Source of the DNA: Halotalea alkalilenta
GTDB taxonomy: Bacteria; Pseudomonadota; Gammaproteobacteria; Pseudomonadales; Halomonadaceae
DNA: 64,000 bases
Assembly (NCBI RefSeq): GCF_001648175.1
Contig: NZ_CP015243.1
Coordinates: 4,092,001-4,156,000 of the forward strand
Direction: 5' to 3'
The position numbers and the translations under genes are program-made. The notes beneath the pieces were generated by a model that had not been told where the DNA came from, made no database searches, and was given only the letters and a program-made list of their open reading frames with translations. Below, piece by piece: positions 8,435-17,292 of the stretch (position 1 is the first letter of the stretch; each line of letters opens with the position of its first letter).

Positions 8435-9781
8435 TTGGCGCGTCCTTCTTCTCCGTCATCCCCCGCCGCCGCGGCCTCCTCCCACTCGGTCTGGCGCCTG
8501 GCCTGGCCGATCATCCTCTCCAACGTCAGCGTGCCACTGCTCGGGCTGATCGGCACCGCGGTGATCGGCCATCTGCCGGATGCGCGCTACCTTGGTGCGG
8601 TGACCCTCGGCACCACACTGTTCAGCCTGCTGTTCTGGGCCTTCGGCTTCCTGCGCATGGGCACCACCGGACTGACCTCCCAGGCTCATGGGCGCTCGGA
8701 CGCCGCTTCAGTGCGCGCGCTGCTGCTGCAGTCGCTGGCGCTGGCGGCGTCGATCGGCATGGTGCTGATCGTGCTCTCACCCTGGTTGATTCCCTTCACC
8801 CTGGGTTTGCTCGGCGGGGAGGCGGAGGTCCAGGCGCTGGCGGCGGAGTATGCGCGAATCAGGATCCTCTCGGCGCCGGCGGTGCTGGCCAACTATGTGG
8901 TGATCGGCTGGTTCCTCGGTCAGCAGAATGCCAGGGCGACGCTGATCCTGATGGTCTTCGGCAATCTGCTCAACATCGCCCTGACCCTGCTGCTGGTGCT
9001 CGGCGTCGGGCTCAAGAGCGACGGGGTCGCCTGGGCGGCCCTGGTGGCCGACCATGCCACCCTCGCGCTGGCGGCGTGGCTGGTCCGCTCACGCGGCCGC
9101 GAGCTGGCTGGGCGTTTCACGCTTGCGGCGCTGCGCGGACTGGCCGGCTACGCCGCGCTGTTCCAGGTCAACCGGCACCTTTTCGTACGCACCTTGTGCC
9201 TGCTCTTCGCTACCGCGTTCTTCACCTCGCGCGGGGCCGAGGCGGGCACCACCGTGCTCGCCGCCAATGCGGTACTGATGCAGTTCGTGATGCTGACCTC
9301 GTTCGCCCTCGATGGCTTCGCCCAGGCCGCCGAAGCGCTCACCGGGCGCGCGGTGGGGGCACGCCGGTTCGACCAGTTCGCCGCTGCGGTACGTGCCTGC
9401 GCGCGCTTCTCGCTGTACACCGCGATCGCTGCGGCGGCATTGTTCGCGCTGGCCGGGCCGTGGATGATCGACCTGCTCACCGGCATCGAAGAGGTGCGTG
9501 CGACCGCGCGCGACTACCTGCCCTGGCTCGCGCTGATGCCGCTGATCGCGGTGTGGAGCTACCTGCTCGACGGAGTCTTCATCGGTGCCACCGAAACCAA
9601 GGCGATGCGCGATACTCTACTGCTGTCGCTGGCGATCTACCTGCCGAGCTGGTACCTGTTGCAGGGTTTCGGCAATCATGGGCTGTGGCTCGCCTTCAGC
9701 CTGTTCACCCTGACCCGCTCGGTGAGCCTCGGCGCGATCTACCTGCGCAGGCGCAAGGGCGCCTGGCGCGACAGCGCTTGA
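8435..9781 (+). CDS. MATE-family multidrug/metabolite efflux transporter (DinF-like)
   Basis: 448 residues with about 12 hydrophobic segments in two homologous halves. The first helix has the MATE pattern RLAWPIILSNVSVPLLGLIGTAVIG, and LGTTLFSLLFWAFGFLRMGTTG follows, as in the DinF branch. The start is a TTG at 8435: AGAGGT sits 6 bases upstream, and translation from here gives a short hydrophilic Ser/Ala-rich tail before helix 1. These pumps exchange Na+ or H+ for organic cations. The next gene begins 30 bp downstream, so the two may be co-transcribed. Confidence 0.9.
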   Translation: MARPSSPSSPAAAASSHSVWRLAWPIILSNVSVPLLGLIGTAVIGHLPDARYLGAVTLGTTLFSLLFWAFGFLRMGTTGLTSQAHGRSDAASVRALLLQSLALAASIGMVLIVLSPWLIPFTLGLLGGEAEVQALAAEYARIRILSAPAVLANYVVIGWFLGQQNARATLILMVFGNLLNIALTLLLVLGVGLKSDGVAWAALVADHATLALAAWLVRSRGRELAGRFTLAALRGLAGYAALFQVNRHLFVRTLCLLFATAFFTSRGAEAGTTVLAANAVLMQFVMLTSFALDGFAQAAEALTGRAVGARRFDQFAAAVRACARFSLYTAIAAAALFALAGPWMIDLLTGIEEVRATARDYLPWLALMPLIAVWSYLLDGVFIGATETKAMRDTLLLSLAIYLPSWYLLQGFGNHGLWLAFSLFTLTRSVSLGAIYLRRRKGAWRDSA

Positions 9782-9811
9782 ATCCATTTCTCAAGGAAGA
9801 GGCACGCGCCC

Positions 9812-10876
9812 ATGCAGCCCCCCGATCCCTACCGCCGCGGCTATGATCCCGCTCTGGGCGAGCGAGCACGCAAGCGTTTCAAGGCCTACCAGCCCCCGCC
9901 GGTCAGCCCGGCCCGCGCGCGCTTCCACGATATATGGGACGCGATCATCATCATTGTGGTCTGCCTGAGCCTGGGACTGATCCTGTTCGATACGCTCTAC
10001 CGCTGGACCGCGCTGCCGGCGCTTTTGGAAGCCCTCTCCCCTTCGCTGAACGCAGCGGGTGGATGGCTCTCGGCCAACGCCACCCGCATCGATCTGATCT
10101 TCGTCGCCATCTTCGTCATCGACCTGATCGGCGGCTGGACCATGGCGATCCTCGAGCGGCGCTACCACCGCTGGTTCTTCTACCCTTTCGTACATTGGTA
10201 CGACGTACTCGGCAGCCTGCCGATCGCGGGACTGCGCTTTTTGCGCATACTGCGCGTGATCGGCCTGGTCGCGCGGCTGCAAAGGCGCGGCGTGATCGAG
10301 ATCCGCGACTGGCGGATCTATCGCTTCTTCAACAAGTACTACCAGGTCGCGCTCGAGGAGCTTGCCGATCGCATCGCGATCAAGCTGATGACCAGCGCCC
10401 AGGAGGAGATCCGCCTCGGCGACAGTCTACCCAAGCGGATGATCGACGAGGTGCTCGCGCCACGCCGCGATGTGCTGGTGGGGGTGATCAGCGAGCGGCT
10501 GAACGGGCTGGTGGCCTTCGCCCGCGACCGGCATCGCGGCGACCTGGAGCGCTACCTGATCTCGAGCACCCGCAAGGTGCTCGACGAGAACCCGCGCCTG
10601 CGCACGCTCAAGGGGCTGCCGTTCGGCGACCACCTGGCGCGCAGCCTCGAAAGCAGCCTGATCGATGTGATCCAGCGGCTGGTGCGGGATTCCAACCAGG
10701 CGCTCTCCTCGGATCAGTTCCAGCACGCCACCGAACGGCTGGTTGGCGACGTCTTCGATCGCGCGCTCGCAGACCCCGCGCTCAGCGACGGCCGGCTGGA
10801 GGAGACCCTGATCGACGTGCTCGAAGTGCTCAAGGACGAGATCCAGCTCCAGCGCTGGAAAGAGCGCTACGGCTGA
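9812..10876 (+). CDS. Voltage-sensor-domain protein without a pore domain
   Basis: 354 residues. Four hydrophobic segments lie in the first 160 residues: S1 about 41-63, S2 about 92-114, S3 about 121-140 with WYDVLGSLP, and an S4-like helix with arginines at 142, 145, 148, 155, 158 and 159. That is the layout of voltage-gated cation channel sensors. What follows is not a channel pore: no selectivity filter of the T-x-G-Y-G type and no further membrane helices. Instead there are about 195 hydrophilic, mostly helical residues (dimerisation or cytosolic scaffold). Proteins like this are often labelled 'ion transporter' in gammaproteobacteria. Function unknown. Possibly co-transcribed with the MATE gene. 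Confidence 0.7.
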   Translation: MQPPDPYRRGYDPALGERARKRFKAYQPPPVSPARARFHDIWDAIIIIVVCLSLGLILFDTLYRWTALPALLEALSPSLNAAGGWLSANATRIDLIFVAIFVIDLIGGWTMAILERRYHRWFFYPFVHWYDVLGSLPIAGLRFLRILRVIGLVARLQRRGVIEIRDWRIYRFFNKYYQVALEELADRIAIKLMTSAQEEIRLGDSLPKRMIDEVLAPRRDVLVGVISERLNGLVAFARDRHRGDLERYLISSTRKVLDENPRLRTLKGLPFGDHLARSLESSLIDVIQRLVRDSNQALSSDQFQHATERLVGDVFDRALADPALSDGRLEETLIDVLEVLKDEIQLQRWKERYG

Positions 10877-10880
10877 TGGA

Positions 10881-12281
10881 TCAAAGCGGCTCGAGCGGCA
10901 GCTCCTGCGGGGTCTCGAGCTGGGCCACCAGGCGGTCGAGGGCATGAGCCAGCGTCTCGCGGTCGCGCGCGGCCCCCAGGCATAGCCGCACCGCCTGAGG
11001 TGCCGGTGAGTGGCCGATGCAGAATGGCTCGCTGGGGGTGAACAGGATCCGCTCGGCGGCGAGCCGCTCGAGCAGCGGGCCGGCGCGCTGATCCAGCGGC
11101 AGGGTGAGCCAGAGGAAGGTCGAACCGCGCTGGCCGCGCGGCGAGTAGCCGGCCAGGCGTTCGAGGGCGAGGTCGTAGCGCGCCTCGAGCTCGGCATTTT
11201 GCCATTCGAGCATCCGCGCGGCGTCACCGCTTTCGATCCAGGCACAGACCAGCGCACTCATCAACGGCGGTGTCATCCAGCTCTGCGCCCGCAGCGCCCC
11301 GCGCAGGCGGATCGCCGCCTGATCGGGCATCCGCATCACTCCCTGACGCAGGCCACCGCCGAATATCTTCGAAAACGAGAACAGATAGAGCGTACGTTCA
11401 GGGGCGAGCCGATAGAGCGGCGAGCCCCTGAGCGCCTGGGGTAGATAGAGCACCCCATCCTCGAGCAACCACCAGTCGTGACGCCGCGCCGCCTCCACCA
11501 GATGGCAGCGGCGCGCCTCCGACATCCACCGCCCGGTCGGATTGTGCTGGTCGGGCATCACATAGATCAGCTTCAGCGGCTGCTGGGCGTGGAGCCGCTC
11601 GAGCGCCGCCACGTCGATGCCTTGCGCGTCCTCCCCCACCCCGAGCGCCTTGATCCCGAGCTGGCGCGCGGCGCCCTGGAAGCCAGGGTAGGTCAGCTCG
11701 CAGCTGGCCGCCCGCTCGCCCGCGCGCAGCATCGCCGCCAGGGCGACGAAGATGCCGTGCTGCCCGCCCTGGGTGAGCAGCAGCTCCTCGGCATCCACCG
11801 GCAGGCCGATCTCGCCCATGAACCCGGCGATGCACTGGCGGTGTTCGAGCAGCCCTTGCTCGCGCTGATAGCTGATCGACGCTTCGAGCATCTCCGCCCG
11901 TGCGCGAACACGCTCCATCGCCCGCGCCAGGCCGGCGGCACGTTCGGGATGAGGCGGCGCATGGGCGTGGCTCAGATCGATCGTCGAAGGCGCGTATTCG
12001 AAGGCGTTGGGCACCAAAAGCTGCTGGCGCGAGGCGAGCGAACTGGAGGAAACATAGGTGCCGCTACCGACCCGGGCCTCGACCAGCCCCCGGCGTTCGG
12101 CCTCGGCATAGCCGCGCGTCACGGTACCGACGGTGACCCCGAGGCGATCGGCGAGCTGGCGCTGCGGCGGCAGCTTGTCGTTCTCGCGCAGCTCTCCGCT
12201 GGCGATCGCCTTGCCGATCGCTTCGCACAGCGCACGGTAGCGGGGCCTGTCGGGAGCGAGCAGCGGCGTCCATATCGTCAT
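10881..12281 (-). CDS. MocR-type regulator: GntR DNA-binding domain fused to PLP aminotransferase-like domain
   Basis: 466 residues. A GntR winged helix-turn-helix fills residues 1-75 (YRALCEAIGKAIASGELREN, then PPQRQLADRLGVTVGTVTRGYAEAE). The remainder is a class I aminotransferase fold: DQHNPTGR for PLP contact, and FSFSKIFGGGLRQG holding the Schiff-base Lys. MocR proteins usually use PLP or its adducts as the signal and control a neighbouring gene. Here a LysE-type exporter gene starts 118 bp away on the other strand, a common pairing. The stop lies 4 bp from that of the convergent voltage-sensor gene, with no terminator between. Confidence 0.9.
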   Translation of the reverse strand: MTIWTPLLAPDRPRYRALCEAIGKAIASGELRENDKLPPQRQLADRLGVTVGTVTRGYAEAERRGLVEARVGSGTYVSSSSLASRQQLLVPNAFEYAPSTIDLSHAHAPPHPERAAGLARAMERVRARAEMLEASISYQREQGLLEHRQCIAGFMGEIGLPVDAEELLLTQGGQHGIFVALAAMLRAGERAASCELTYPGFQGAARQLGIKALGVGEDAQGIDVAALERLHAQQPLKLIYVMPDQHNPTGRWMSEARRCHLVEAARRHDWWLLEDGVLYLPQALRGSPLYRLAPERTLYLFSFSKIFGGGLRQGVMRMPDQAAIRLRGALRAQSWMTPPLMSALVCAWIESGDAARMLEWQNAELEARYDLALERLAGYSPRGQRGSTFLWLTLPLDQRAGPLLERLAAERILFTPSEPFCIGHSPAPQAVRLCLGAARDRETLAHALDRLVAQLETPQELPLEPL

Positions 12282-12399
12282 GGTGACAATAATCCGATTG
12301 CGTTAGGAATTGACTCGATTATGCTCGAAAAAATGGCGCAATTAAAAGAAAAATTGGGCCTTTTATCGAAAATTGAACCCATACAAAAGAATCGCCACC

Positions 12400-13005
12400 A
12401 TGACTGCCACCCTGCTGCTCTCGTTCGTACTGTTCGCCTTCGTCGCCTCGATCACACCGGGGCCGAACAACCTGATGCTGCTTCACTCCGGCGTGCATTT
12501 CGGCTTTCGCGCAAGCGTGCCGCACATGCTCGGGATCAGCTTCGGCTTCGCGCTGATGGTGGCGATGATCGGCTTCGGCCTGGGTGCCGCCTTCACTCGA
12601 TGGCCCTTGCTCGATACCTTGCTGCGCTGGCTCGGCGCGGGCTATTTCGTCTGGCTCGCCTGGCGGCTGGCAAGCGCCCCGGCTCAGCCACCAAAGCCGG
12701 CTAAGCTCGGCACCGCACGCCCAATGAGCAGCCTCGGCGCCGCCGCATTCCAATGGGTCAATCCCAAGGCGTGGATCATGGCGATCGGTGCGGTGACTAC
12801 TTTCGTTCCGGCCCAGGACCACTTCTTCAACGTGCTGCTGATCAGCGCACTGTTCTGCCTGGTCAACCTACCGAGCGTCGGCTGCTGGGCCTGGGCCGGT
12901 GAGCGGCTACGGGTCTGGCTGGAGACGCCTTCGCGGATGCGCGCCTTCAACCTGACCATGGCCGCGCTGCTGCTCGCCTCGCTCTGGCCGGTGCTGGCGG
13001 CCTGA
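12400..13005 (+). CDS. LysE/RhtB-family amino-acid exporter
   Basis: 201 residues from the ATG at 12400. An upstream in-frame TTG at 12373 would add a hydrophilic stub with no family match, so I take the ATG. The N-terminus LLLSFVLFAFVASITPGPNN carries the LysE/RhtB signature TPGPNN. About six hydrophobic helices follow, and the FQWVNPKAW motif lies in the middle. Such proteins export amino acids or their analogues. Divergent from the MocR regulator, which probably controls it. A pair of CGATT half-repeats 21 bp apart (12295 and 12316) lies in the shared spacer. Confidence 0.88.
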   Translation: MTATLLLSFVLFAFVASITPGPNNLMLLHSGVHFGFRASVPHMLGISFGFALMVAMIGFGLGAAFTRWPLLDTLLRWLGAGYFVWLAWRLASAPAQPPKPAKLGTARPMSSLGAAAFQWVNPKAWIMAIGAVTTFVPAQDHFFNVLLISALFCLVNLPSVGCWAWAGERLRVWLETPSRMRAFNLTMAALLLASLWPVLAA

Positions 13006-13014
13006 CCTGCGAGC

Positions 13015-14610
13015 TCAGAACCCCGCGGCGGCACCGTTGCTGCGCGGGTCGAAGGCACCCTCCAACACGCCATTGGGGTGACGAACCACAGCGCCAGCGT
13101 GGCCCATGGTCTCGCTGAACGGCGCCAGCAGCTCGACCTCGTGGCCGCGTTCGGCCAGAGCTTCGACCACCGCCTGGGGAAAGCGCGACTCGAGCTTGAG
13201 GCTGTCGCTGGTATCGCCCCAGGTGCGTCCGAGCAGCCAACGCGGTGCGCTCACCGCCTGCTGAAGCCCTTGGCCGAACACCGCGTAGCGGCTGTATACC
13301 GCGGCCTGGGTCTGGGGCTGGCCATCGCCGCCCATGGTCCCGTAGACCAGGGTGCGACCGTCGCTGAGCCGGGCCGCGGCGGGATTCAAGGTGTGAAACG
13401 GCTGCTTGCCCGGAGCCAGCGCAAGGATATGTCCAGGGTCGAGGCTGAACGAGGCCCCCCGGTTCTGCCAGTTGATCCCGCTGCCCGGCAGCACCACGCC
13501 GCTGCCGAACTCATGATAGATGCTCTGGATGAACGACACCGCGAGGCCGGATTCGTCGATGACGCCCATCCAGATGGTATCGCCCGGCCCCTTGCCCTCT
13601 CCCCAGGGCGCCGCCCGCGCCATGTCGACCGCCGCCGCCTCGCGATCGAGCGCCGCGCTCTCAAGGCATGCCTGGGGATCGATGCGCATGCAGGCGGGAT
13701 CGGTGATCTGGCTGTCGCGCACCGCGAAGGCGCGCTTGGTCGCCTCGACCAGCGCATGGATGTGATCGGCGCTGTCGGCTTCGACCGTGGAGAGCCCCAG
13801 TCGGTCGGAGATGCCGAGGATCATCTGCGAGACCAGCCCCTGGGTCGGCGGGGCGAGATTGAATATCTCACCGGTGCTGTGGGCAAGCTTCAACGGCGTA
13901 CCACGGCGTGCCCGGTAGCCTGCGAGGTCGGCGGCGGTCACGGGCATGCCGAGCCGGCCGATATCGGCGGCGATCGAGCCTGCCAGCTCGCCGCGGTAGA
14001 AGTCGTCGAGCCCGTTCGCCGCGAGCCGTGACAGCGTCGCCGCAATCTTCGGCTGCTTGAACAGGCTGGCTTCTTGCGGCACTCGGCCATCGACCAGGAA
14101 GCTCTCGGCGAAGCCTGGGATGTGCTCGAGTTCGCTATGTTTGGCCCGGGTCGCGGCGACCTGGGAGTGGGTCACCGGCATGCCCTGGGAAGCGTAGTGG
14201 ATGGCATCCGAGAGCAACCGGGGCAGCGGCAGCGGTGGCCGCTCGGCGAGCTCACCGGCGAGCTCGAGCGCGACCCGCCAACCGTCGACGGTACCAGGTA
14301 CGGTCAGCGCGGCATCCGCGCCGCGAAACGGAATCCGCTCGCGCCCGGCGTAGCGATCGAGGGTGGCGAGGCTGCCCGCCGGACCGCTGGCGTCGATCGT
14401 CACCGGCTCGCCGTCGGGCGGCATCACCAGCCAGAAGCCATCGCCGCCGATCCCGTTCATATGCGGGTAGACCACCGCGATGGCGGAGGCGGCGGCGACC
14501 ATCGCCTCGATGGCGTTGCCGCCCTCGCGCAGAATCGAGAGCGCCGCTTGCGCTGCGAGGCTGTGAGGGGCGACGGCGAGACCGCGCGGGGCGACGGTGG
14601 CGTTGAGCAT
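13015..14610 (-). CDS. Gamma-glutamyltransferase-family protein, cytoplasmic type
   Basis: 531 residues, Ntn-hydrolase fold. The N-terminal part has the family pattern GGNAIEAMVAAASAIAVVYPHMNGIGGD. The self-cleavage/nucleophile site is at GDTIWMGVIDESGLAVS, with the nucleophile Thr at about residue 345; the second Thr usual in E. coli GGT is Ile here. The glycine-rich pocket after it is seen as LPGSGINWQNRG. There is no signal peptide, unlike periplasmic GGT, so it probably acts in the cytoplasm on a gamma-glutamyl amide, or as a relative with acylase-like activity. It ends 9 bp from the stop of the convergent LysE gene. Confidence 0.85.
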   Translation of the reverse strand: MLNATVAPRGLAVAPHSLAAQAALSILREGGNAIEAMVAAASAIAVVYPHMNGIGGDGFWLVMPPDGEPVTIDASGPAGSLATLDRYAGRERIPFRGADAALTVPGTVDGWRVALELAGELAERPPLPLPRLLSDAIHYASQGMPVTHSQVAATRAKHSELEHIPGFAESFLVDGRVPQEASLFKQPKIAATLSRLAANGLDDFYRGELAGSIAADIGRLGMPVTAADLAGYRARRGTPLKLAHSTGEIFNLAPPTQGLVSQMILGISDRLGLSTVEADSADHIHALVEATKRAFAVRDSQITDPACMRIDPQACLESAALDREAAAVDMARAAPWGEGKGPGDTIWMGVIDESGLAVSFIQSIYHEFGSGVVLPGSGINWQNRGASFSLDPGHILALAPGKQPFHTLNPAAARLSDGRTLVYGTMGGDGQPQTQAAVYSRYAVFGQGLQQAVSAPRWLLGRTWGDTSDSLKLESRFPQAVVEALAERGHEVELLAPFSETMGHAGAVVRHPNGVLEGAFDPRSNGAAAGF

Positions 14611-14657
14611 CTAGGCGAGTTCCTGGTGTCGTGGTTCGAAGCGAAGGTTGATGGCAA

Positions 14658-15401
14658 TCAGCGGCCCGGCAGCGGCAACCAATCGAGCACGCGCTGGATC
14701 TGCTGGTCCCAATAGTGCCATTGATGATCCCCCGGGCCCTCCTCGTAGCGCAGCTCGAGCCCGGCGTCGAAAGCCGCGTCGCGGAAGTCGAGATTGGGCC
14801 GATAGAGGAAGTCCTCGGTACCGCACCACTGATAGAGCCTGGGCGCGGCCGAAGGCAGCTGGCGATAGCGATCGAGCAGCGCGAACAGGTCGTCCTCGCC
14901 GCCGCGCGGATCGCGATCGGCGAAGATCAGCCCGAAATCCGGCGGCGGGTCCAGGCGCTGCGCAACCGCGACGATATCGAGCGAGCCGGAGAGACTGGCC
15001 GCGGCGGCGAAGCGCTGCGGCTCTCGCAGCGCCCACTTGAAGGCGCCGTAGCCGCCCATCGAAAGCCCGGCGACGAAGGTCTCCTCGCGACGGCGCGAGA
15101 TCGGCAGTAGCCGTTCGGCGAGGCTCGGCAGCTCCTCGGTGAGAAAGGCGTACCAGCGCGGGCCGTGCCGCATGTCGGTGTAGAAGCCGCGTCCGCAGGC
15201 CGGCATCACCACGGCGAGATTGCGCTCGGCGGCGTAGCGTTCGATCGCGGTCTGCCGGCACCAGGCGCTGTCGTCGTCACTGAGCCCGTGGAGCAGGTAG
15301 AGCACCGGCCACGGGCCATCGCCGTGCTCCGGTACCAGCGCCTGGAGAGAGGCGTCGATGCCGAGTACCTCGGACGCGAATCTGCACTGCAGCCATGCCA
15401 T
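14658..15401 (-). CDS. Alpha/beta-hydrolase esterase (EstA/esterase D-like)
   Basis: 247 residues. The oxyanion region YLLHGLSDDDSAW, the nucleophile elbow GLSMGGYGA (Ser at about 121), the acid CGTEDF, and the catalytic His in GDHQWHYWDQQI form a complete Ser-Asp-His triad of the esterase D / tributyrin esterase family. Such enzymes hydrolyse short-chain esters or S-formylglutathione. I take ATG at 15401 because GGAG lies 8 bases upstream; the GTG six bases earlier would be too close to that site. No signal peptide. It follows the gamma-glutamyltransferase-like gene by position (47 bp) on the same strand and is transcribed before it. Confidence 0.85.
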   Translation of the reverse strand: MAWLQCRFASEVLGIDASLQALVPEHGDGPWPVLYLLHGLSDDDSAWCRQTAIERYAAERNLAVVMPACGRGFYTDMRHGPRWYAFLTEELPSLAERLLPISRRREETFVAGLSMGGYGAFKWALREPQRFAAAASLSGSLDIVAVAQRLDPPPDFGLIFADRDPRGGEDDLFALLDRYRQLPSAAPRLYQWCGTEDFLYRPNLDFRDAAFDAGLELRYEEGPGDHQWHYWDQQIQRVLDWLPLPGR

Positions 15402-15628
15402 GACCACTGCTCCGCTTTGAATGAGATGCCCTATTACGCCGCGCGGACCCGTGCTTGTCGAGCCAAGCGACGGTTAACGACGCGTTGCTTTTTTGTGTCG
15501 AGTTGAAATTCCGGCGATCGATCCATCCCAACCGCGGTCCATACTGCGAAAGTTCTACGCGGCGGCGGCAATCCAAGCGCTGCACGCGAGGGATCAGACG
15601 AATCAGAAAGACAAGGGACTCATCGCCT

Positions 15629-16684
15629 ATGCTGGTTTCGATCCAGGCACTGCGGGCCTTCGCCGCTTGGCTCGTGGTCTTCCACCACTTCATGCAGGTG
15701 TTTTTCAATTTCAAGGCCGAAAGCCTGACCGGGCAGTTGCTCTCCACCCGCGGTCAAGTCGGCGTCGACATCTTCTTCGTGATCAGCGGCTTCGTGATCT
15801 ATCTGGCCAGCGCAGGCAAATCGATCCACTCCCCTCGCTTCATGCTCGAACGCTTGATCCGCATCGCTCCCGCCTACTGGATCTTCACTCTGATCACCGC
15901 GTCGATCATCTACTTCGACGCGCGGATGATGCCGAACTATGGCCTCGACCCGGTGGCGCTGCTCAAGTCGCTGCTCTTCATTCCGACCCAGAACCCGGCC
16001 GGCTTCGGTTTCTATCCGATCCTTCCGGTGGGCTGGACGCTGAACTTCGAGATGATGTTCTACGCCCTGTTCGCGCTCTCGCTGCTCGCCGGGCGACGGC
16101 ACCGGGTATGGATCACGACGCTGCTGGTGGTGCTGCTCGGCGGCTGGCTCGCCCACCAGCCATTCATCTCGAGCTTCTACACCAACCCGGTGATCTACGA
16201 GTTCCTGCTCGGCATCGGTCTCGCGTTGATCTACCGTCGTGGCTGGCTGCCCGCCCTGTCGGGCTGGGCCTTGCTGGTCCCCGCGGCGATCGCCGCGGGC
16301 GCTGTAGCGATGATCCTGCAGTTCGACGACCAGCATCCCTATCGCCTGTTGACCTGGGGCCTGCCCAGCGCCGCACTGGTCGCCGCCTTGATCAGCATGG
16401 AGAAGCTGTTCGACGGCAATCGCGTGCTCAAGCACCTCGGCGACTGGTCCTACTCGGTCTACCTGCTCCACGTCATCGTGCTCTGGTGCGGCGCTTACTT
16501 GCTCCACCGCCGGCTCGGCCTCGACCCTTACCTGACCCTGGCGCTGTGCCTGCCGGTGATCGCCGTCGGCTCCTGGCTCAGCTTCACCTACGTCGAGATG
16601 GCGCTGTCGCGCCGGCTCAAACGCAGCCTGGGGCTGTCACGGCGCCCGCCGCGGGCTGAAGAGCGGCTCGAGCCGAACACTTGA
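15629..16684 (+). CDS. Membrane acyltransferase, OafA/YrhL family
   Basis: 351 residues, about ten membrane helices. The start ATG at 15629 begins the family pattern IQALRAFAAWLVVFHHF, holding the conserved His-His pair expected for this acyltransferase-3 family. The upstream in-frame extension is hydrophilic and arginine-rich, unlike the family. The GVDIFFVISGFVIYL motif and the loop with RLIRIAPAYW (the arginine of the R-x-R-I-x-P region) follow. These proteins move acyl groups from the cytoplasm onto cell-surface sugars (O-antigen, exopolysaccharide or peptidoglycan). No polysaccharide genes are nearby, so the acceptor is unknown. Confidence 0.88.
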   Translation: MLVSIQALRAFAAWLVVFHHFMQVFFNFKAESLTGQLLSTRGQVGVDIFFVISGFVIYLASAGKSIHSPRFMLERLIRIAPAYWIFTLITASIIYFDARMMPNYGLDPVALLKSLLFIPTQNPAGFGFYPILPVGWTLNFEMMFYALFALSLLAGRRHRVWITTLLVVLLGGWLAHQPFISSFYTNPVIYEFLLGIGLALIYRRGWLPALSGWALLVPAAIAAGAVAMILQFDDQHPYRLLTWGLPSAALVAALISMEKLFDGNRVLKHLGDWSYSVYLLHVIVLWCGAYLLHRRLGLDPYLTLALCLPVIAVGSWLSFTYVEMALSRRLKRSLGLSRRPPRAEERLEPNT

Positions 16685-16758
16685 AGCGCGAGTCCCACCG
16701 ATCGAGGGTCATTGAACGCGCGATCCGAGACGACCGCGGCACGGTGCATCGAACGCCA

Positions 16759-16787
16759 AAGCGCCCGGCGAAATCAGCCGGGCGCTT
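16759..16787. terminator. Stem-loop between convergent genes
   Basis: AAGCGCCCGGC (16759-16769) and GCCGGGCGCTT (16777-16787) form an 11-bp perfect stem with a 7-base loop, about 75 bp past the acyltransferase stop and 22 bp past the stop of the opposite lipoprotein gene. Its A/T ends would give short U-runs in both directions, so it likely ends both transcripts. Confidence 0.65.
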
Positions 16788-16808
16788 CAGTGCTACCGGG
16801 TCGGATCA

Positions 16809-17204
16809 TCAGCCACAGTCGAGGCCGTTGATCACGCCCTTGTCGTCGGTGCGGATGTTGAGCCGGTCATCACGATAGTCCATGGTCGCCGCGGTGTGCG
16901 GCGCCAGTACGCGCTGCTGGCGCGCACCGCTGAGTGCGAGGAGCTCCGCGTAGAGCGCATCGCTACCGGTCTGGCCAACATAGCTCTCGACCCTGCCGGC
17001 ATCGCACTGCTGGTCGGGCGCGCCGGTCTGCGTCTGCTGCGTATCGCTCGGCTGTGCGCCGCTGGCACCCGTGCCCTGGTGCTGGTTCGATGGGGAGAGA
17101 TACTCGACGCCGGGAGGCGCGCCTGGTATCTCCTGCTCGGGGGTGGAAGAACAGGCGCTGAGCGCCATGGCCAGCACCACGCCACCTACGAGGGTTCCTT
17201 TCAT
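16809..17204 (-). CDS. Lipoprotein with peptidase-inhibitor I78 domain
   Basis: 131 residues. A lipoprotein signal ends at LSAC, with the acylated Cys at residue 18. A low-complexity Gln/Gly/Ser/Thr linker runs to about residue 65. The C-terminal domain has the I78 pattern: CDAGRVESYVGQTGSD, then the arginine-rich loop, then TMDYRDDRLNIRTD and a final CG. The two cysteines probably form the fold's disulfide. I78 proteins inhibit serine peptidases such as elastase and subtilisin. Attached to a membrane, it may guard the envelope against host or self proteases. Stand-alone gene. Confidence 0.85.
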   Translation of the reverse strand: MKGTLVGGVVLAMALSACSSTPEQEIPGAPPGVEYLSPSNQHQGTGASGAQPSDTQQTQTGAPDQQCDAGRVESYVGQTGSDALYAELLALSGARQQRVLAPHTAATMDYRDDRLNIRTDDKGVINGLDCG

Positions 17205-17292
17205 TCCTTGCCTCCTTGTTCATGGCCGGGCGCTAATGGCGACACCGGCCGACCCTGCCCAGCTTAGCAGCGGATCACCAAACCAGCGCGAT

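Noticed and set aside
8344-9846. 500-residue plus-strand frame overlapping the MATE gene in another phase
   Set aside because: The MATE frame has 12 hydrophobic helices and a clear TTG start with a ribosome site; the other is arginine-rich and shows no domain.
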